Shown piece by piece: positions 8,723 to 18,986 of a stretch of 54,143 nucleotides of DNA. The number at the start of each line of letters is the position of its first letter. Positions within the stretch are counted from its first letter, which is position 1. Source of the stretch: an uncultured Luteimonas sp. (GTDB taxonomy: Bacteria > Pseudomonadota > Gammaproteobacteria > Xanthomonadales > Xanthomonadaceae); contig CAKTDC010000021.1 of the NCBI GenBank assembly GCA_934541015.1, positions 1 to 54,143 on the forward strand. Direction: 5' to 3'. A program made the translations under genes and the position numbers. Under the pieces are notes generated by a model. That model was not told where the DNA came from. It ran no database searches and saw only the letters and a program-made list of their open reading frames with translations.

Positions 8723-11055
8723 ACCTGCGCGGGGGCTGGAAGCGGTGCCTGGCGGCGATCACCCTGCTCGCGGCCGCGCTGCCGGCGCTGGCGGCGGTGG
8801 ACGAGGAGGACCTGCTTCCGGTCGACGAGGCCTTCGTGCTGAGCGCGCGCGCGGTTGCGCCGGGCGAGGTCCGGATCGACTGGAAGATCGCCGACGGCTA
8901 CTACCTCTACCGCCACCGCATGGGCGCCCGGGTGGCGCAGGGCTTCAACGCCCGGCCGCTGCAGCTGCCGGCGGGCCGGCCGCATGTCGACGAGTTCTTC
9001 GGCGAGGTCGAGACCTACCGCGAGCGCGTCAGCGCCACCCTGGCCGGCACGCCCGCGCCGGGGGTGCAGGCGCTGCAGCTGGAGGTGAAGTACCAGGGCT
9101 GCGCCGACATCGGCATCTGCTATCCGCCGCAGACGCGCACCCTGACGGTGCGCCTGCCGGCCGCCGCGACGCAGGCTTCGCCGCTGGCCGGACTGGGCCG
9201 TCCGGGCGCGGGGGCCGCCGACGTGCCGCTGCCCGGCATTGGCGGCGGCCAGGCGCGGGGCGTTCCGCTGCCGGCCGAACAGGCCTTCGTGTTCGAGGCC
9301 ATCGCCGGCGACGGCGACACCATCCTCATGCGCTTCACCCCGGCGCGCGGCTACTACCTCTACCGCGACCGCAGCAGCTTCACCCTCTCCGGCCACGACG
9401 GCCTCCACGCCGGCACCCCGCGCTGGCCGCAGGGCAGGCAGCACCACGACGAGTACTTCGGCGATGTCGTCGTCTACTTCGACCAGATCGACGTGCCGCT
9501 GCCGCTGCGCCGCAGCGTCGCCGACGCGGCCCGGGTCGAGCTGACCGCGACCTTCCAGGGCTGCCAGGACGAAGGCATCTGCTACCCGCCGATGACGCGG
9601 ACAGTGCAGGTCGCGCTGCCCGCGGGCACGCTGGACACCCCCGCCCCCGCGCCGGCAGAAATGGGGTCAGGGACATCTTTCCCCTCCGTTGGTACAGATG
9701 CGGCTGAATCACCGGCGGGAAATGTCCCTGACACCATTTCTGATCCCGATGGCGCAGATGCGGTGGCATCCCCGGGAGAAAATGTCCCTGACACCATTTC
9801 CGATTCCGCGCGCAGCCTGCCGCCGGCACGGACGCTGTCGGCAGGCACCGTGCTGGCGGCGCTGGCGCTGGCCCTGCTCGGCGGCCTGGTGCTGAACCTG
9901 ATGCCGTGCGTGCTGCCGATCCTGTCGCTGAAGGTGCTCGGGGTGGCGCAGAGCGGGGGCAGCCGCGCCAGCGCGCGCAGCCACGCGCTGTGGTACACCG
10001 CCGGCGTGCTCGCCGCCTTCGTCGCCATCGGCGCGCTGGTGCTGGCGCTGCGCGCGGGCGGGCAGGCGCTGGGCTGGGGCTTCCAGCTGCAGCAGCCCTG
10101 GGTGCTGGCGGCGCTGGTCTACCTGATGTTCGCGGTCGGCCTGAGCCTGTCGGGGGTGTTCACCGTCGGCTCGCGCCTGGGCAACCTCGGCCATGGCCTG
10201 GCCTCGCGCAGCGGGCCGGTGGGCGATTTCTTCACCGGGGTGCTGGCCTGCGTGGTCGCCAGCCCCTGCATCGCGCCGTTCATGGGCGGCGCGCTGGCGG
10301 TCGCCTTCACCGCGCCGGCAGCGCTGGCGCTGGCGGTGTTCGTGATGCTCGGCCTCGGGCTCGCGCTGCCCTTCCTGCTGGTGGGGCTGGTGCCGGCGCT
10401 GGCCGACCGGCTGCCCAGGCCGGGCGCGTGGATGGAAACGCTCAAGCAGGTGCTGGCATTCCCGATGTACCTCACCGCGCTGTGGCTGCTGTGGGTGTTC
10501 GGGCGCCAACTGGGGCCCAGCGCCATGGCGCTGGCGCTGGCCGGGCTGCTGCTGCTGGCGTTCGGGCTGTGGTGGTTCGAGCGCAGCCGCTGGAAGGGCG
10601 GCTGGCTGCAGCGCGGGCTGGCGCTGGCGCTGATCGCCGCCTCCCTGCTGCCCGCCATGCACGCGGTGCGCCAGGGCCCGACCGCGACGGCGATCGCGCC
10701 TGCCGGCAGCGGGGAATCCATCGCCTATTCCGCCGACGCGCTGGCCCGGCTGCGCGCGTCGGGCGAACTTGTGTTCGTCAACATGACCGCCGACTGGTGC
10801 GTGACCTGCAAGGCCAACGAGCGGCGCGTGCTCAGCCAGCCGCCGTTCCGGGAGGCGCTGGCCGCGGCCGGCGGACACTACATGGTCGGCGACTGGACCA
10901 GCGTCGATCCGGAGATCGGCCGCTTCCTGGAAAGCCACGGCGCCGTCGGCGTGCCGCTGTACGTGATCTATCCGCGCGGCGGCGGCGAGGGCGAGGTGCT
11001 GCCGGTGCTGCTGGGCGAGCAGGCCGTGCTCGCGGCGATCGAGCGCGCACGATGA
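8719..11055 (+). CDS. dsbD: DsbD thiol:disulfide interchange protein with duplicated N-terminal domain
   Basis: Inner-membrane protein that carries electrons from cytoplasmic thioredoxin to periplasmic DsbC-like partners. Signal peptide at residues 1-26. Two tandem alpha-type domains follow: the first has C128 and C134 (YQGCADIGICYPP), the second C282 and C288 (FQGCQDEGICYPP). A linker at about 314-364 is encoded by dispersed repeats. The membrane beta domain starts near 372, with C397 (LMPCVLPI) and C517 (ASPCIAPF). The gamma thioredoxin domain has C694 and C697 (DWCVTC). At 778 residues it is longer than the roughly 565 of E. coli DsbD because of the extra domain and linker. The start is GTG, overlapping cutA; the stop overlaps the next gene (ATGA). 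Confidence 0.95.
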   Translation: MNLRGGWKRCLAAITLLAAALPALAAVDEEDLLPVDEAFVLSARAVAPGEVRIDWKIADGYYLYRHRMGARVAQGFNARPLQLPAGRPHVDEFFGEVETYRERVSATLAGTPAPGVQALQLEVKYQGCADIGICYPPQTRTLTVRLPAAATQASPLAGLGRPGAGAADVPLPGIGGGQARGVPLPAEQAFVFEAIAGDGDTILMRFTPARGYYLYRDRSSFTLSGHDGLHAGTPRWPQGRQHHDEYFGDVVVYFDQIDVPLPLRRSVADAARVELTATFQGCQDEGICYPPMTRTVQVALPAGTLDTPAPAPAEMGSGTSFPSVGTDAAESPAGNVPDTISDPDGADAVASPGENVPDTISDSARSLPPARTLSAGTVLAALALALLGGLVLNLMPCVLPILSLKVLGVAQSGGSRASARSHALWYTAGVLAAFVAIGALVLALRAGGQALGWGFQLQQPWVLAALVYLMFAVGLSLSGVFTVGSRLGNLGHGLASRSGPVGDFFTGVLACVVASPCIAPFMGGALAVAFTAPAALALAVFVMLGLGLALPFLLVGLVPALADRLPRPGAWMETLKQVLAFPMYLTALWLLWVFGRQLGPSAMALALAGLLLLAFGLWWFERSRWKGGWLQRGLALALIAASLLPAMHAVRQGPTATAIAPAGSGESIAYSADALARLRASGELVFVNMTADWCVTCKANERRVLSQPPFREALAAAGGHYMVGDWTSVDPEIGRFLESHGAVGVPLYVIYPRGGGEGEVLPVLLGEQAVLAAIERAR
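9658..9801. repeat. REP-like repeats inside dsbD coding sequence
   Basis: Three copies of a GTCCCTGACACCATTT-type unit: one inverted at 9658-9680 and two direct at about 9719-9740 and 9779-9800. The two direct copies sit in a 60-base tandem duplication that keeps the reading frame and yields repeated NVPDTISD peptides (residues 335-342 and 355-362). They lie exactly in the linker between the second alpha domain and the membrane domain. Confidence 0.8.
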
Positions 11056-11648
11056 AGCCGACCCCTCTGCGGATCGTCCTGGTGGCGCTGGTGGCCGGGC
11101 TGCTGGGCATCGTCGCCAGCCTGCTGGTCGGCGGCCCCGGGCCGCTGCTGGGCACCGATCTGGGCCAGCGCGTGCTCAACGACGCCCTGGTCGAGGCGAC
11201 CCCGACGCCGGAAGGCACCGCCGTCGCCCGCCGCGGCGGACCGGTGCCGTCGCTGTCGGTGGCGGCGCTCGACGGCACCGCCATCGCGCTGCCCGCGGAC
11301 TTCGCCGGCCGGCCGCTGCTGGTCAATCTCTGGGCCAGCTGGTGCGGGCCGTGCATCGAGGAGATGCCGGAACTGGACCGCTACGCCCGCGAGCAGGGTG
11401 CCGGCGGGGTCCAGGTCCTGGGCATCGCGCTGGACGACGCTGACGCCGTGCGCGACTTCCTCCGGCGCATCCCGGTCGGCTACCCGATCGCGGTCGAGCC
11501 CCCCGGCCCCGCCGACGCCGGCGTGCAGTTGGGCAACCCCCGCGGCGTCCTGCCCTACACCGCCCTGGTCTCCGCCGACGGCCGGCTGCTCAAGCAGAAG
11601 ATCGGGCCGTTCGTGCCGGGCGAGATCGACGACTGGGCAACCCCGTAG
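11052..11648 (+). CDS. TlpA/ResA-type membrane-anchored thioredoxin-like protein
   Basis: Periplasmic thiol-disulfide reductase-like protein of 198 residues. An N-terminal hydrophobic anchor (about 7-30) is followed by a thioredoxin fold with the active site WCGPC at residues 97-101 and the cis-proline region GVLPYTALV. It starts within the dsbD stop (ATGA). DsbD therefore probably keeps it reduced, as in known DsbD-TlpA/CcmG relays. Its client could be cytochrome c maturation or other periplasmic thiols; the sequence does not decide. Confidence 0.9.
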   Translation: MKPTPLRIVLVALVAGLLGIVASLLVGGPGPLLGTDLGQRVLNDALVEATPTPEGTAVARRGGPVPSLSVAALDGTAIALPADFAGRPLLVNLWASWCGPCIEEMPELDRYAREQGAGGVQVLGIALDDADAVRDFLRRIPVGYPIAVEPPGPADAGVQLGNPRGVLPYTALVSADGRLLKQKIGPFVPGEIDDWATP

Positions 11649-11775
11649 CCACGCGACGCGGGTCACGGTTTCGAGTGAAAACTCAAACATCCGCTTAAAT
11701 TCGGCAAACATCTGCGAACTGGACAGCAATGGGCTGTTCCCGCAGACTGCGCGCCTGTCTTTCCGCGGTCCCCCC

Positions 11776-12225
11776 ATGGCAAAGCTGCTGCTGCTGCACG
11801 GCCCCAACCTCAACCTGCTCGGCACCCGCGAGCCCGAGGTCTACGGCCACACCACGCTGGCCGAGATCGATGCCGACCTGCGGCAACGGGCCGCCGCCGC
11901 CGGGCACGCGCTGGAGAGCTTCCAGGCCAACGCCGAGCACGCCCTGGTGGACCGCATCCAGGCCGCCCGCGCCGACGGCACCGCCTTCATCCTGATCAAC
12001 CCGGCCGCCTTCACCCACACCAGCGTGGCCATCCGCGACGCCCTGGCCGCGGTGGCGCTCCCCTTCATCGAGATCCACCTGTCCAACCCGCACGCGCGTG
12101 AGCCGTTCCGCCACACCAGCTACCTCAGCGACCTCGCCGTGGGCGTGATCTGCGGCTTCGGCCCGCTCAGCTACGGGCTGGCGCTGAACGCGGCGGTCCG
12201 GCAGATCGAAGGAGGCTCCGGATGA
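11776..12225 (+). CDS. aroQ: 3-dehydroquinate dehydratase, type II
   Basis: Third step of the shikimate pathway: dehydration of 3-dehydroquinate to 3-dehydroshikimate. The 149-residue product, normal for the type II family, has [17 protein letters not shown] with the catalytic tyrosine, the block [19 protein letters not shown], and [20 protein letters not shown]. It starts at ATG 11776 after a 127-base spacer with AT-rich patches around 11680-11715, so it probably has its own promoter. Downstream are accB and accC, an arrangement common in gammaproteobacteria. Its stop overlaps the next start (ATGA). Confidence 0.97.
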   Translation: MAKLLLLHGPNLNLLGTREPEVYGHTTLAEIDADLRQRAAAAGHALESFQANAEHALVDRIQAARADGTAFILINPAAFTHTSVAIRDALAAVALPFIEIHLSNPHAREPFRHTSYLSDLAVGVICGFGPLSYGLALNAAVRQIEGGSG

Positions 12226-12809
12226 ACATCGGTATCGCCAGCGCGCTGGCCGTCCTGCTTTCCCTGCTCCCGACCGCCGCGTTGGCGCAAACCAGCGACG
12301 AGCCCGCGACGGCTGCAGCGGAAACCCGCCGCGTCCAGCATCCCCAGAGCGGCACCGACCTGCCGATTCCGGCGGGCTGGTACCTGCGCGAAGAGCACAA
12401 GGCGGACGGTTACGCGGTGTTCGTCTCCAAGGAGGAGATCGTCACCGGCGGGCGCTTCCTGACCGGTTTTTCGCTCAACTGGTTCGCCGAGGTTCGTGCC
12501 CGGAAGGGAGTCACCCCCTCCGGATACGCCGCTGCCTTCATCGACCAGATCATCCAGACCAGACCGGGCGCCAGGCGCGAACAAGCGGAAATCGCACCCG
12601 GCGTGGTCGTACATGAGGCCCGTTACAACCACGACTCGGACGGACCGCCCACGATGCTTCTCTATTTCGCCATCGGCGATGATCGCAACGACACCCTGCG
12701 GCTGGCCTGGTACGAGGCTCCCGAATCGACGTGGGACGCCGACTGGGCCTCGGGCGAAGCCGTCGTCCTCGAATTCCTGCGCAGCGCCGCTCGCGCCGCA
12801 TCCAACTGA
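12222..12809 (+). CDS. Secreted protein of unknown function
   Basis: Not recognised. The 195-residue precursor has a clear signal peptide ([15 protein letters not shown], cleavage near residue 22), then a low-complexity stretch and a globular part with [14 protein letters not shown] and [15 protein letters not shown]. It has no membrane segment after the signal, so a periplasmic location is likely. Its ATG overlaps the aroQ stop by four bases, which makes translation with aroQ likely; accB follows nine bases later. The general pattern recalls periplasmic PsbP/DUF1795-like proteins, but I cannot support that assignment. Confidence 0.75.
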   Translation: MNIGIASALAVLLSLLPTAALAQTSDEPATAAAETRRVQHPQSGTDLPIPAGWYLREEHKADGYAVFVSKEEIVTGGRFLTGFSLNWFAEVRARKGVTPSGYAAAFIDQIIQTRPGARREQAEIAPGVVVHEARYNHDSDGPPTMLLYFAIGDDRNDTLRLAWYEAPESTWDADWASGEAVVLEFLRSAARAASN

Positions 12810-12817
12810 GATCTGCC

Positions 12818-13318
12818 ATGGACCTTCGCAAGATCAAGAAGCTCATCGACCTGCTCGAGGAATCCAACCTCTCCGAGATCGAGATCAAGGAGGGCGAGGA
12901 GTCGGTACGCCTCTCGCGCAGCTTCGGTGCCACCCCCGTGGCCTACGCCCCGGCGCCCCTCGCCCCGCGCGCCGCCGCGGCCGCGGCCGGCGACGAACCG
13001 GTGATGCCGATGCGTTCCCCGGTCGACGGCCCCACCGGCGGCCGCGCCCCGGCCGAACCCGCAGCCGGCAGCGGCCTGCCCGACGGCCACGTGGTGAAAT
13101 CGCCCATGGTCGGCACCTTCTACGCCTCCCCCGCCCCGGACAAACCACCCTTCGTCACCGTCGGCCAGACCGTCAAGACGGGCGAGACCCTGGGCATCAT
13201 CGAGGCGATGAAGATGTTCAACCCCATCGAAGCCGACGCCTCCGGCACCGTCCTGGCGATCGTCTGCGAAAGCGGCCAGCCGGTCGAGTTCGACCAGCCG
13301 CTGTTCGTGATCGGCTGA
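12818..13318 (+). CDS. accB: Acetyl-CoA carboxylase biotin carboxyl carrier protein
   Basis: Carries the carboxybiotin between the biotin carboxylase and carboxyltransferase in fatty-acid synthesis. The 166-residue product begins [16 protein letters not shown], has an Ala/Pro-rich hinge (about 45-88) and a C-terminal biotinyl domain with the EAMKM motif; the biotinylated lysine is K132. The start at 12818 is chosen because the family N-terminus begins there. accB and accC are normally nearly adjacent. Here 461 bases carrying another gene and its flanking repeats lie between them. Confidence 0.97.
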   Translation: MDLRKIKKLIDLLEESNLSEIEIKEGEESVRLSRSFGATPVAYAPAPLAPRAAAAAAGDEPVMPMRSPVDGPTGGRAPAEPAAGSGLPDGHVVKSPMVGTFYASPAPDKPPFVTVGQTVKTGETLGIIEAMKMFNPIEADASGTVLAIVCESGQPVEFDQPLFVIG

Positions 13319-13324
13319 CCGAAG

Positions 13325-13358
13325 CCGGGAATCGGAAATGGGGAATCGGGAATCGGAA
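13325..13358. repeat. Left inverted-repeat arm of the accB-accC insertion
   Basis: Thirty-four bases of GGGAATCGG-type units. Its reverse complement occurs at 13739-13772 with three mismatches. The ATG of the four-helix-bundle gene (13338) lies inside this arm, so the first nine or so residues are encoded by the repeat. Confidence 0.9.
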
Positions 13359-13779
13359 CGGCGGCCGCACGAGCGGCTGGAGGTCTGGCGCGACGCCATG
13401 GACCTCGTGGAAGCCGTTTATCGATGCTCCGCCTCGTATCCCTCCGATGAGCGCTACGGCTTGACCAGCCAGATCCGTCGCTGCGCCGTCAGCGTTCCGT
13501 CCAATATCGCGGAAGGCGCTGCACGTCGCTCGACGCCGGACTACGCCAGGTTCCTGTCCATTGCGCGCGGATCCCTCTCCGAGCTCGACACGCAGCGCCA
13601 GATTGCCGTCCGCCTCGGTTATCCCGGCGACCACGACGGCATAGCCGAACTCGTGGACCGCGTCTTCGCCAAGTTGACCGCACTGATGAACGCAATCGAT
13701 CCACGAAAGAAGAACGAGGACGTGGCGCCCCGGCGCTCTTCCGATTCCCGATTCCCGACTCCCGATTCCCGGTCATCCC

Positions 13780-13790
<11 letters not shown>
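13338..13790 (+). CDS. Four-helix-bundle (S23/IVP-type) protein inserted between accB and accC
   Basis: 150-residue member of the family first seen in 23S rRNA intervening sequences, related in fold to the Avd accessory protein of diversity-generating retroelements. Diagnostic blocks are [41 protein letters not shown] and [18 protein letters not shown]. Its molecular role is not established; nucleic-acid binding is assumed for the family. Both gene ends lie in the 34-base inverted repeats at 13325-13358 and 13739-13772, and the gene splits the normally tight accB-accC pair. Its stop overlaps the accC start by 11 bases. Gene plus arms looks like one compact mobile or formerly mobile unit (inference). 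Confidence 0.9.
13739..13772. repeat. Right inverted-repeat arm of the accB-accC insertion
   Basis: Reverse complement of 13325-13358 with three mismatches in 34. It encodes the serine/arginine-rich C-terminal tail of the four-helix-bundle protein and ends eight bases before the accC start codon. Confidence 0.9.
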
Positions 13791-15147
<1,357 letters not shown>

Positions 15148-15150
15148 GGC

Positions 15151-15984
15151 ATGGACGAATCGACCGCACAACTGTTCGAACTCGCGCGCGGGCTGGCCGG
15201 CAGCGTCTGGGACGGGCTGCCGGTGATGGAAATGACCCTGTGGGTGGTCGGGCTCACCGTGGCCGGGCTGGCGCTCGGCCTGCTCTGGGCGGTGGCGATG
15301 CAGGCGACCGGCCTGCTCAGGCGGCGTTTCGGCTGGTATCACGCCCTGCTCAAGCTGCACTTCCTCGTGCTGCCGCTGCTGATGGGCTTGCTCGGCTTCC
15401 AGTTCGGCTCCAGCATCGCCGTGCATCGCGCGATGCACGATCTGGCCGACCATTACCAGCCGCAGCTGCAGGCCCTGGTCAACGACAATCTCGCGGCATA
15501 TTTCGCATCGCTCGACCTGGAAGCGTTTCCGGCGCTCAACAGCGGCGATGCCTCGATCGAGGAGATCGCGCGCACGCTCAGCGCCGACTTCCTGGGCCGG
15601 AGTGACTGGCTCGATCATCCGGCACTGCAGGAGCACCCCATCGGCCAGCATGCACAGCAGCACATGGCCACGCTGGGCGAGCGGGTGATGTCGCTGTCGC
15701 TGGACGGGATTCCGCCGCCAATCGCCGCTGCCCTCGGCGTCGACCAGCCCGTGCTGCAGCAGCCGCTCGACGACATCCTGCGCCAGGGACTGGACGCCGG
15801 CACGCTGACGGTCCTGGTCAAGGACCAGGTCGACAGCTTCATGAAGGGCGGCTACATCATCAACGCCCTGCTGTTGCTGCTGCTGGCGGTGGTGGTCTGG
15901 GGCGAGGTGCTGATCGCCCGGCTGGCGGGATGGCACGGCCGGTCCGCGCCGCCAGCGCCGTCATCCGGAACGGGCACGGACTGA
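15151..15984 (+). CDS. Uncharacterised membrane protein
   Basis: Not recognised. The 277-residue product has hydrophobic segments at about 26-50 and 64-84 and a third near the C-terminus (about 235-260), with a soluble middle of about 150 residues. No catalytic motif is evident. It starts three bases after the accC stop and precedes prmA by 55 bases, so it probably belongs to the accBC-prmA transcript. Position in a fatty-acid synthesis operon suggests, weakly, a membrane-related role. Confidence 0.75.
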   Translation: MDESTAQLFELARGLAGSVWDGLPVMEMTLWVVGLTVAGLALGLLWAVAMQATGLLRRRFGWYHALLKLHFLVLPLLMGLLGFQFGSSIAVHRAMHDLADHYQPQLQALVNDNLAAYFASLDLEAFPALNSGDASIEEIARTLSADFLGRSDWLDHPALQEHPIGQHAQQHMATLGERVMSLSLDGIPPPIAAALGVDQPVLQQPLDDILRQGLDAGTLTVLVKDQVDSFMKGGYIINALLLLLLAVVVWGEVLIARLAGWHGRSAPPAPSSGTGTD

Positions 15985-16039
15985 TCCGCACACATCGGCG
16001 GTCGCAGCCTGCGCCTGCACCCCGCAACCGGAATCCACC

Positions 16040-16981
16040 ATGCCTTTCCTCGAACTCGCCATCGCCTGCAGTGAATCCGAACAGCCACGCATGGAGCGCG
16101 CGCTGGAAGAGGCGGGCGCACTGGCGGTGACGATGCAGGACGCGCATCTGGATGCCGCCGACGAACAGGCGATCTTCGAGCCGGGCGTCGGCGAGACGCC
16201 GCTGTGGGGCGAAATGGTGCTGACCGCGCTGTTCCCGGACGACGTGGACGCGCTGGCGCTGCTGGCGTCGCTGGAATCGTTCGACATGGACGTGGACTGG
16301 TCGCGCGCGGGCTTCCGCAAGGTCGACGACCAGGACTGGGAGCGCGCGTGGATAGACCAGTACGTGCCGCTGCGCTTCGGCGCCCGCACGTGGATCGTGC
16401 CGTGGGATCGCGAACTTCCGGAAGAAGCCCGTGCCGACGATGCCGCGATCGTGCGCCTCGATCCGGGGCTGGCCTTCGGCTCCGGCACGCACCCGACCAC
16501 GTCGCTGTGCCTGCAGTGGCTGGATGCGCTCGCTGAGGCCGGCGACCTGCAGGGCAAGGCCGTGCTCGATTTCGGCTGCGGCAGCGGCATCCTCGCGCTG
16601 GCCGCGCTGAAGCTGGGCGCGGCGCGCGCGGTCGGCATCGACAACGATCCGCAGGCGCTCGCGGCCACCGCCGACAACGCGCAGCGCAACGGCGTCGCCG
16701 ACCGGATCGAAGTGCTCCCGCCGCAGGCCCTGCCCGCCGCCGGCCCCGACAACCTGCCCGCGCAGGTGTTCCCGGTGGTGGTGGCCAACATCCTCGCCTC
16801 GGCGCTCGACGCGCTGGCCGAAACGCTGGCCGGCTACACCGCCAGCGGCGGGCGCATCGCGCTGTCGGGAATCCTCGACGGACAGCAGGAAGAACTGCTG
16901 CGCCGGTTCCGCCCCTGGTTCGAGCAGCTGCAGGTCAGCCACCTGGAGGACTGGGTGCGCATCGATGGCGTGCGTCGCTGA
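16040..16981 (+). CDS. prmA: Ribosomal protein L11 methyltransferase
   Basis: SAM-dependent trimethylation of ribosomal protein L11. The 313-residue product has the PrmA N-terminal substrate domain ([24 protein letters not shown]), the block [22 protein letters not shown], the SAM-binding motif [18 protein letters not shown], and the [14 protein letters not shown] (NIL-type) motif. Length and order are normal. prmA between accC and fis is a familiar gammaproteobacterial arrangement. Start at ATG 16040. Confidence 0.97.
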   Translation: MPFLELAIACSESEQPRMERALEEAGALAVTMQDAHLDAADEQAIFEPGVGETPLWGEMVLTALFPDDVDALALLASLESFDMDVDWSRAGFRKVDDQDWERAWIDQYVPLRFGARTWIVPWDRELPEEARADDAAIVRLDPGLAFGSGTHPTTSLCLQWLDALAEAGDLQGKAVLDFGCGSGILALAALKLGAARAVGIDNDPQALAATADNAQRNGVADRIEVLPPQALPAAGPDNLPAQVFPVVVANILASALDALAETLAGYTASGGRIALSGILDGQQEELLRRFRPWFEQLQVSHLEDWVRIDGVRR

Positions 16982-17013
16982 GGCCGGCGCCCGGCTCGTG
17001 CTTGAATAGCGCC

Positions 17014-18519
17014 ATGTTCTGCAACTGCCCGCATTGCCGCGCCCTGGTCGCGACCGATCCGGTCAGCGGCCTTCCGCCCGAACGCTGCCCTCGCTGCGGC
17101 GGCGCGCTGCGCGACGCCACGACGCCCGCCAGCGAACCGGAAGCCGCATCGCCGGTGCCGCACGCGGCGATGGAAGCGCCCGCCGCCGACACCGCCGCGC
17201 CGGTCGCGCCGGTCGCGCCGGCGGACAGCGTGCCCGCCCCTGCGCCCGCCCCTGGCCCGGCCACGGCCGTCGAATCCGCCGCTCCGACGGCCAGCGATGC
17301 AGCCGCTGCGTCGACCGCTCCGCCGCAGCCGTTTGCCGGCGTGATCGCCTCGCTGCTGCGGCACCGCCATGCGCCCGCCGACACCGCCGTGTCCGGCGAC
17401 GCGCCGGAGACGGCATCGACCGCGCAGACCCAGGCCGAAGCCGCGCCCGCGGCGGAGGGCGGCGCCATGTCCGCGCACGCGCCGACGGCCGATGCCTCCG
17501 CACCTGCCGGTGCCACCGACGCCGCTGCCGCAGCGCCGGCCGCGGCAGCGCCCGATGACAGTGATGTGACCGCTGTCATCGTCACAGACGACAAGGGCGG
17601 CAACACCGCGATCGTTGCCGGTCCCGACCGCCCGACCGGCGGATCCGATGCAGCGGACCGCCTCGTTCCGTCTCCGTCACCGGTGTCGATCGAGGCAGCC
17701 GATTCCGCAGCGGTGGACGATGCCGCCCACACGCACGCGGCGCAGCCGTCGGCGATCGCCGCGGCAGCGCCCGCGGAAACGGACCAGGCCCGGGGGCCCG
17801 CGGCCGACATTGAAGTCCAGGCTGCCGCAGCCACGCCCGCCCTCCCGGCCACCACACCCGCAGCCGATCCGGACGCGCTAGCGGCACGTCGGCCCGCAAC
17901 CGCAACCGCCACCGGAATCGAAGTCGAAATCGCAGCCGAAGACGAAACCGCCGCGGCCGCCGTCGATCCACCCGACCCGCCTGCGCCGCTCCCGCGCCGG
18001 CCAGCCGCCCCGAGCTTCGCCGCCGGCGCCGCGCAGACACCACCGGTGCCGCGCCGCCAGCGCTGGCTGGCGGCGACGGCGATCGCCGTGCTGGCGCTGA
18101 TCCTGGCGGTGCAGGTGCTGCTGGCCGATCGCGACAACCTTGCCGCCGACGCCCGCTGGCGCCCGCTGCTGCAGCGGATGTGCAGCATCGCCGGCTGCAC
18201 ATTGCCGCCCTGGCGCGAGCCCGATGCGCTCAGGCTGCTCGCGCTCGACGTGCGCGCGCATCCGTCGCGGCCCAACGCGCTGCGCGCCAGCGCGACCCTG
18301 CGCAACGACGCGGCCTGGCCGCAGGCGTGGCCGCAGCTGGTGCTGACGCTGTCGGACGTCGACGGCCGCGTGCTCGGCGCGCGCGCCTTCGACGCCGGCG
18401 AGTACCTGGGCCAGGCGCCCACGCAGGACGGCCTGGCCAGCGGACAGAGCGCGATGATCCGCGTCGACGTGCTCGAACCCGCCGGCGGCGCGGTGTCGTA
18501 TGCGTTCGATCTGCGCTGA
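17014..18519 (+). CDS. Zinc-ribbon, DUF3426 membrane protein
   Basis: 501 residues. An N-terminal zinc ribbon (cysteines at about 5, 8, 25 and 28; CPHC...CPRCGG) is followed by a very long Ala/Pro/Thr-rich low-complexity region (about 40-345). A single transmembrane helix follows (about 350-371, RWLAATAIAVLALILAVQVLLA), then a C-terminal DUF3426-type domain of about 130 residues with WPQLVLTLSDVDGRVLGARAF. This is the MJ0042/DUF3426 architecture, often found next to prmA and fis; its function is unknown. ATG 17014 is preferred to the TTG four codons upstream. The low-complexity region may be length-variable between strains. Confidence 0.88.
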   Translation: MFCNCPHCRALVATDPVSGLPPERCPRCGGALRDATTPASEPEAASPVPHAAMEAPAADTAAPVAPVAPADSVPAPAPAPGPATAVESAAPTASDAAAASTAPPQPFAGVIASLLRHRHAPADTAVSGDAPETASTAQTQAEAAPAAEGGAMSAHAPTADASAPAGATDAAAAAPAAAAPDDSDVTAVIVTDDKGGNTAIVAGPDRPTGGSDAADRLVPSPSPVSIEAADSAAVDDAAHTHAAQPSAIAAAAPAETDQARGPAADIEVQAAAATPALPATTPAADPDALAARRPATATATGIEVEIAAEDETAAAAVDPPDPPAPLPRRPAAPSFAAGAAQTPPVPRRQRWLAATAIAVLALILAVQVLLADRDNLAADARWRPLLQRMCSIAGCTLPPWREPDALRLLALDVRAHPSRPNALRASATLRNDAAWPQAWPQLVLTLSDVDGRVLGARAFDAGEYLGQAPTQDGLASGQSAMIRVDVLEPAGGAVSYAFDLR

Positions 18520-18628
18520 GCGCGCGAAACCGTTGGCGCGGGGCGCGGCGAAGCGCTAGACTCCCAACCCCGCCGCAACATGCCACGGACCCGCCCACGG
18601 GTCGGATCGCCTGTCCGCTGGAAGCGCA

Positions 18629-18901
18629 TTGAACCTCACAGACCGCAACAATCCTGCATCGCGCCAGGCGCCTCGCGCACCGCTGCGCGAGCACGTCGCC
18701 AACTCGGTGCGCCGCTATCTCGGCGATCTCAACGGCAGCCACGCCGACAACCTCTACGAGATCGCGCTGCGCGAACTCGAGATCCCGCTGTTCGTTGAAG
18801 TGCTCAACCACTGCGGCGGCAACCAGAGCCGCGCCGCCGGCATGCTCGGCATCCACCGCGCCACCCTGCGCAAGAAACTGCGCGAATACGGCATCGAGTA
18901 G
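18629..18901 (+). CDS. fis: DNA-binding protein Fis
   Basis: Nucleoid-associated DNA-bending factor. The 90-residue product ends in the Fis helix-turn-helix block [31 protein letters not shown] and has the [13 protein letters not shown] helix upstream. It starts at TTG 18629, preceded by GGAAG; no ATG fits. It is the last gene of the plus-strand run that includes prmA. Confidence 0.95.
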   Translation: MNLTDRNNPASRQAPRAPLREHVANSVRRYLGDLNGSHADNLYEIALRELEIPLFVEVLNHCGGNQSRAAGMLGIHRATLRKKLREYGIE

Positions 18902-18986
18902 GCACGCCGCCAGGCGCGACGCCTCTGGTTCCACCGCAACGCCGTGAATGCGGCATCGCGCCCCACGGCGCTCCCGCCCGGACCGC

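Noticed and set aside
9658..9801. Possible small CRISPR-like array
   Set aside because: Three units of mixed orientation in a translated linker, no leader, no cas genes, and repeats that match a dispersed palindrome type.
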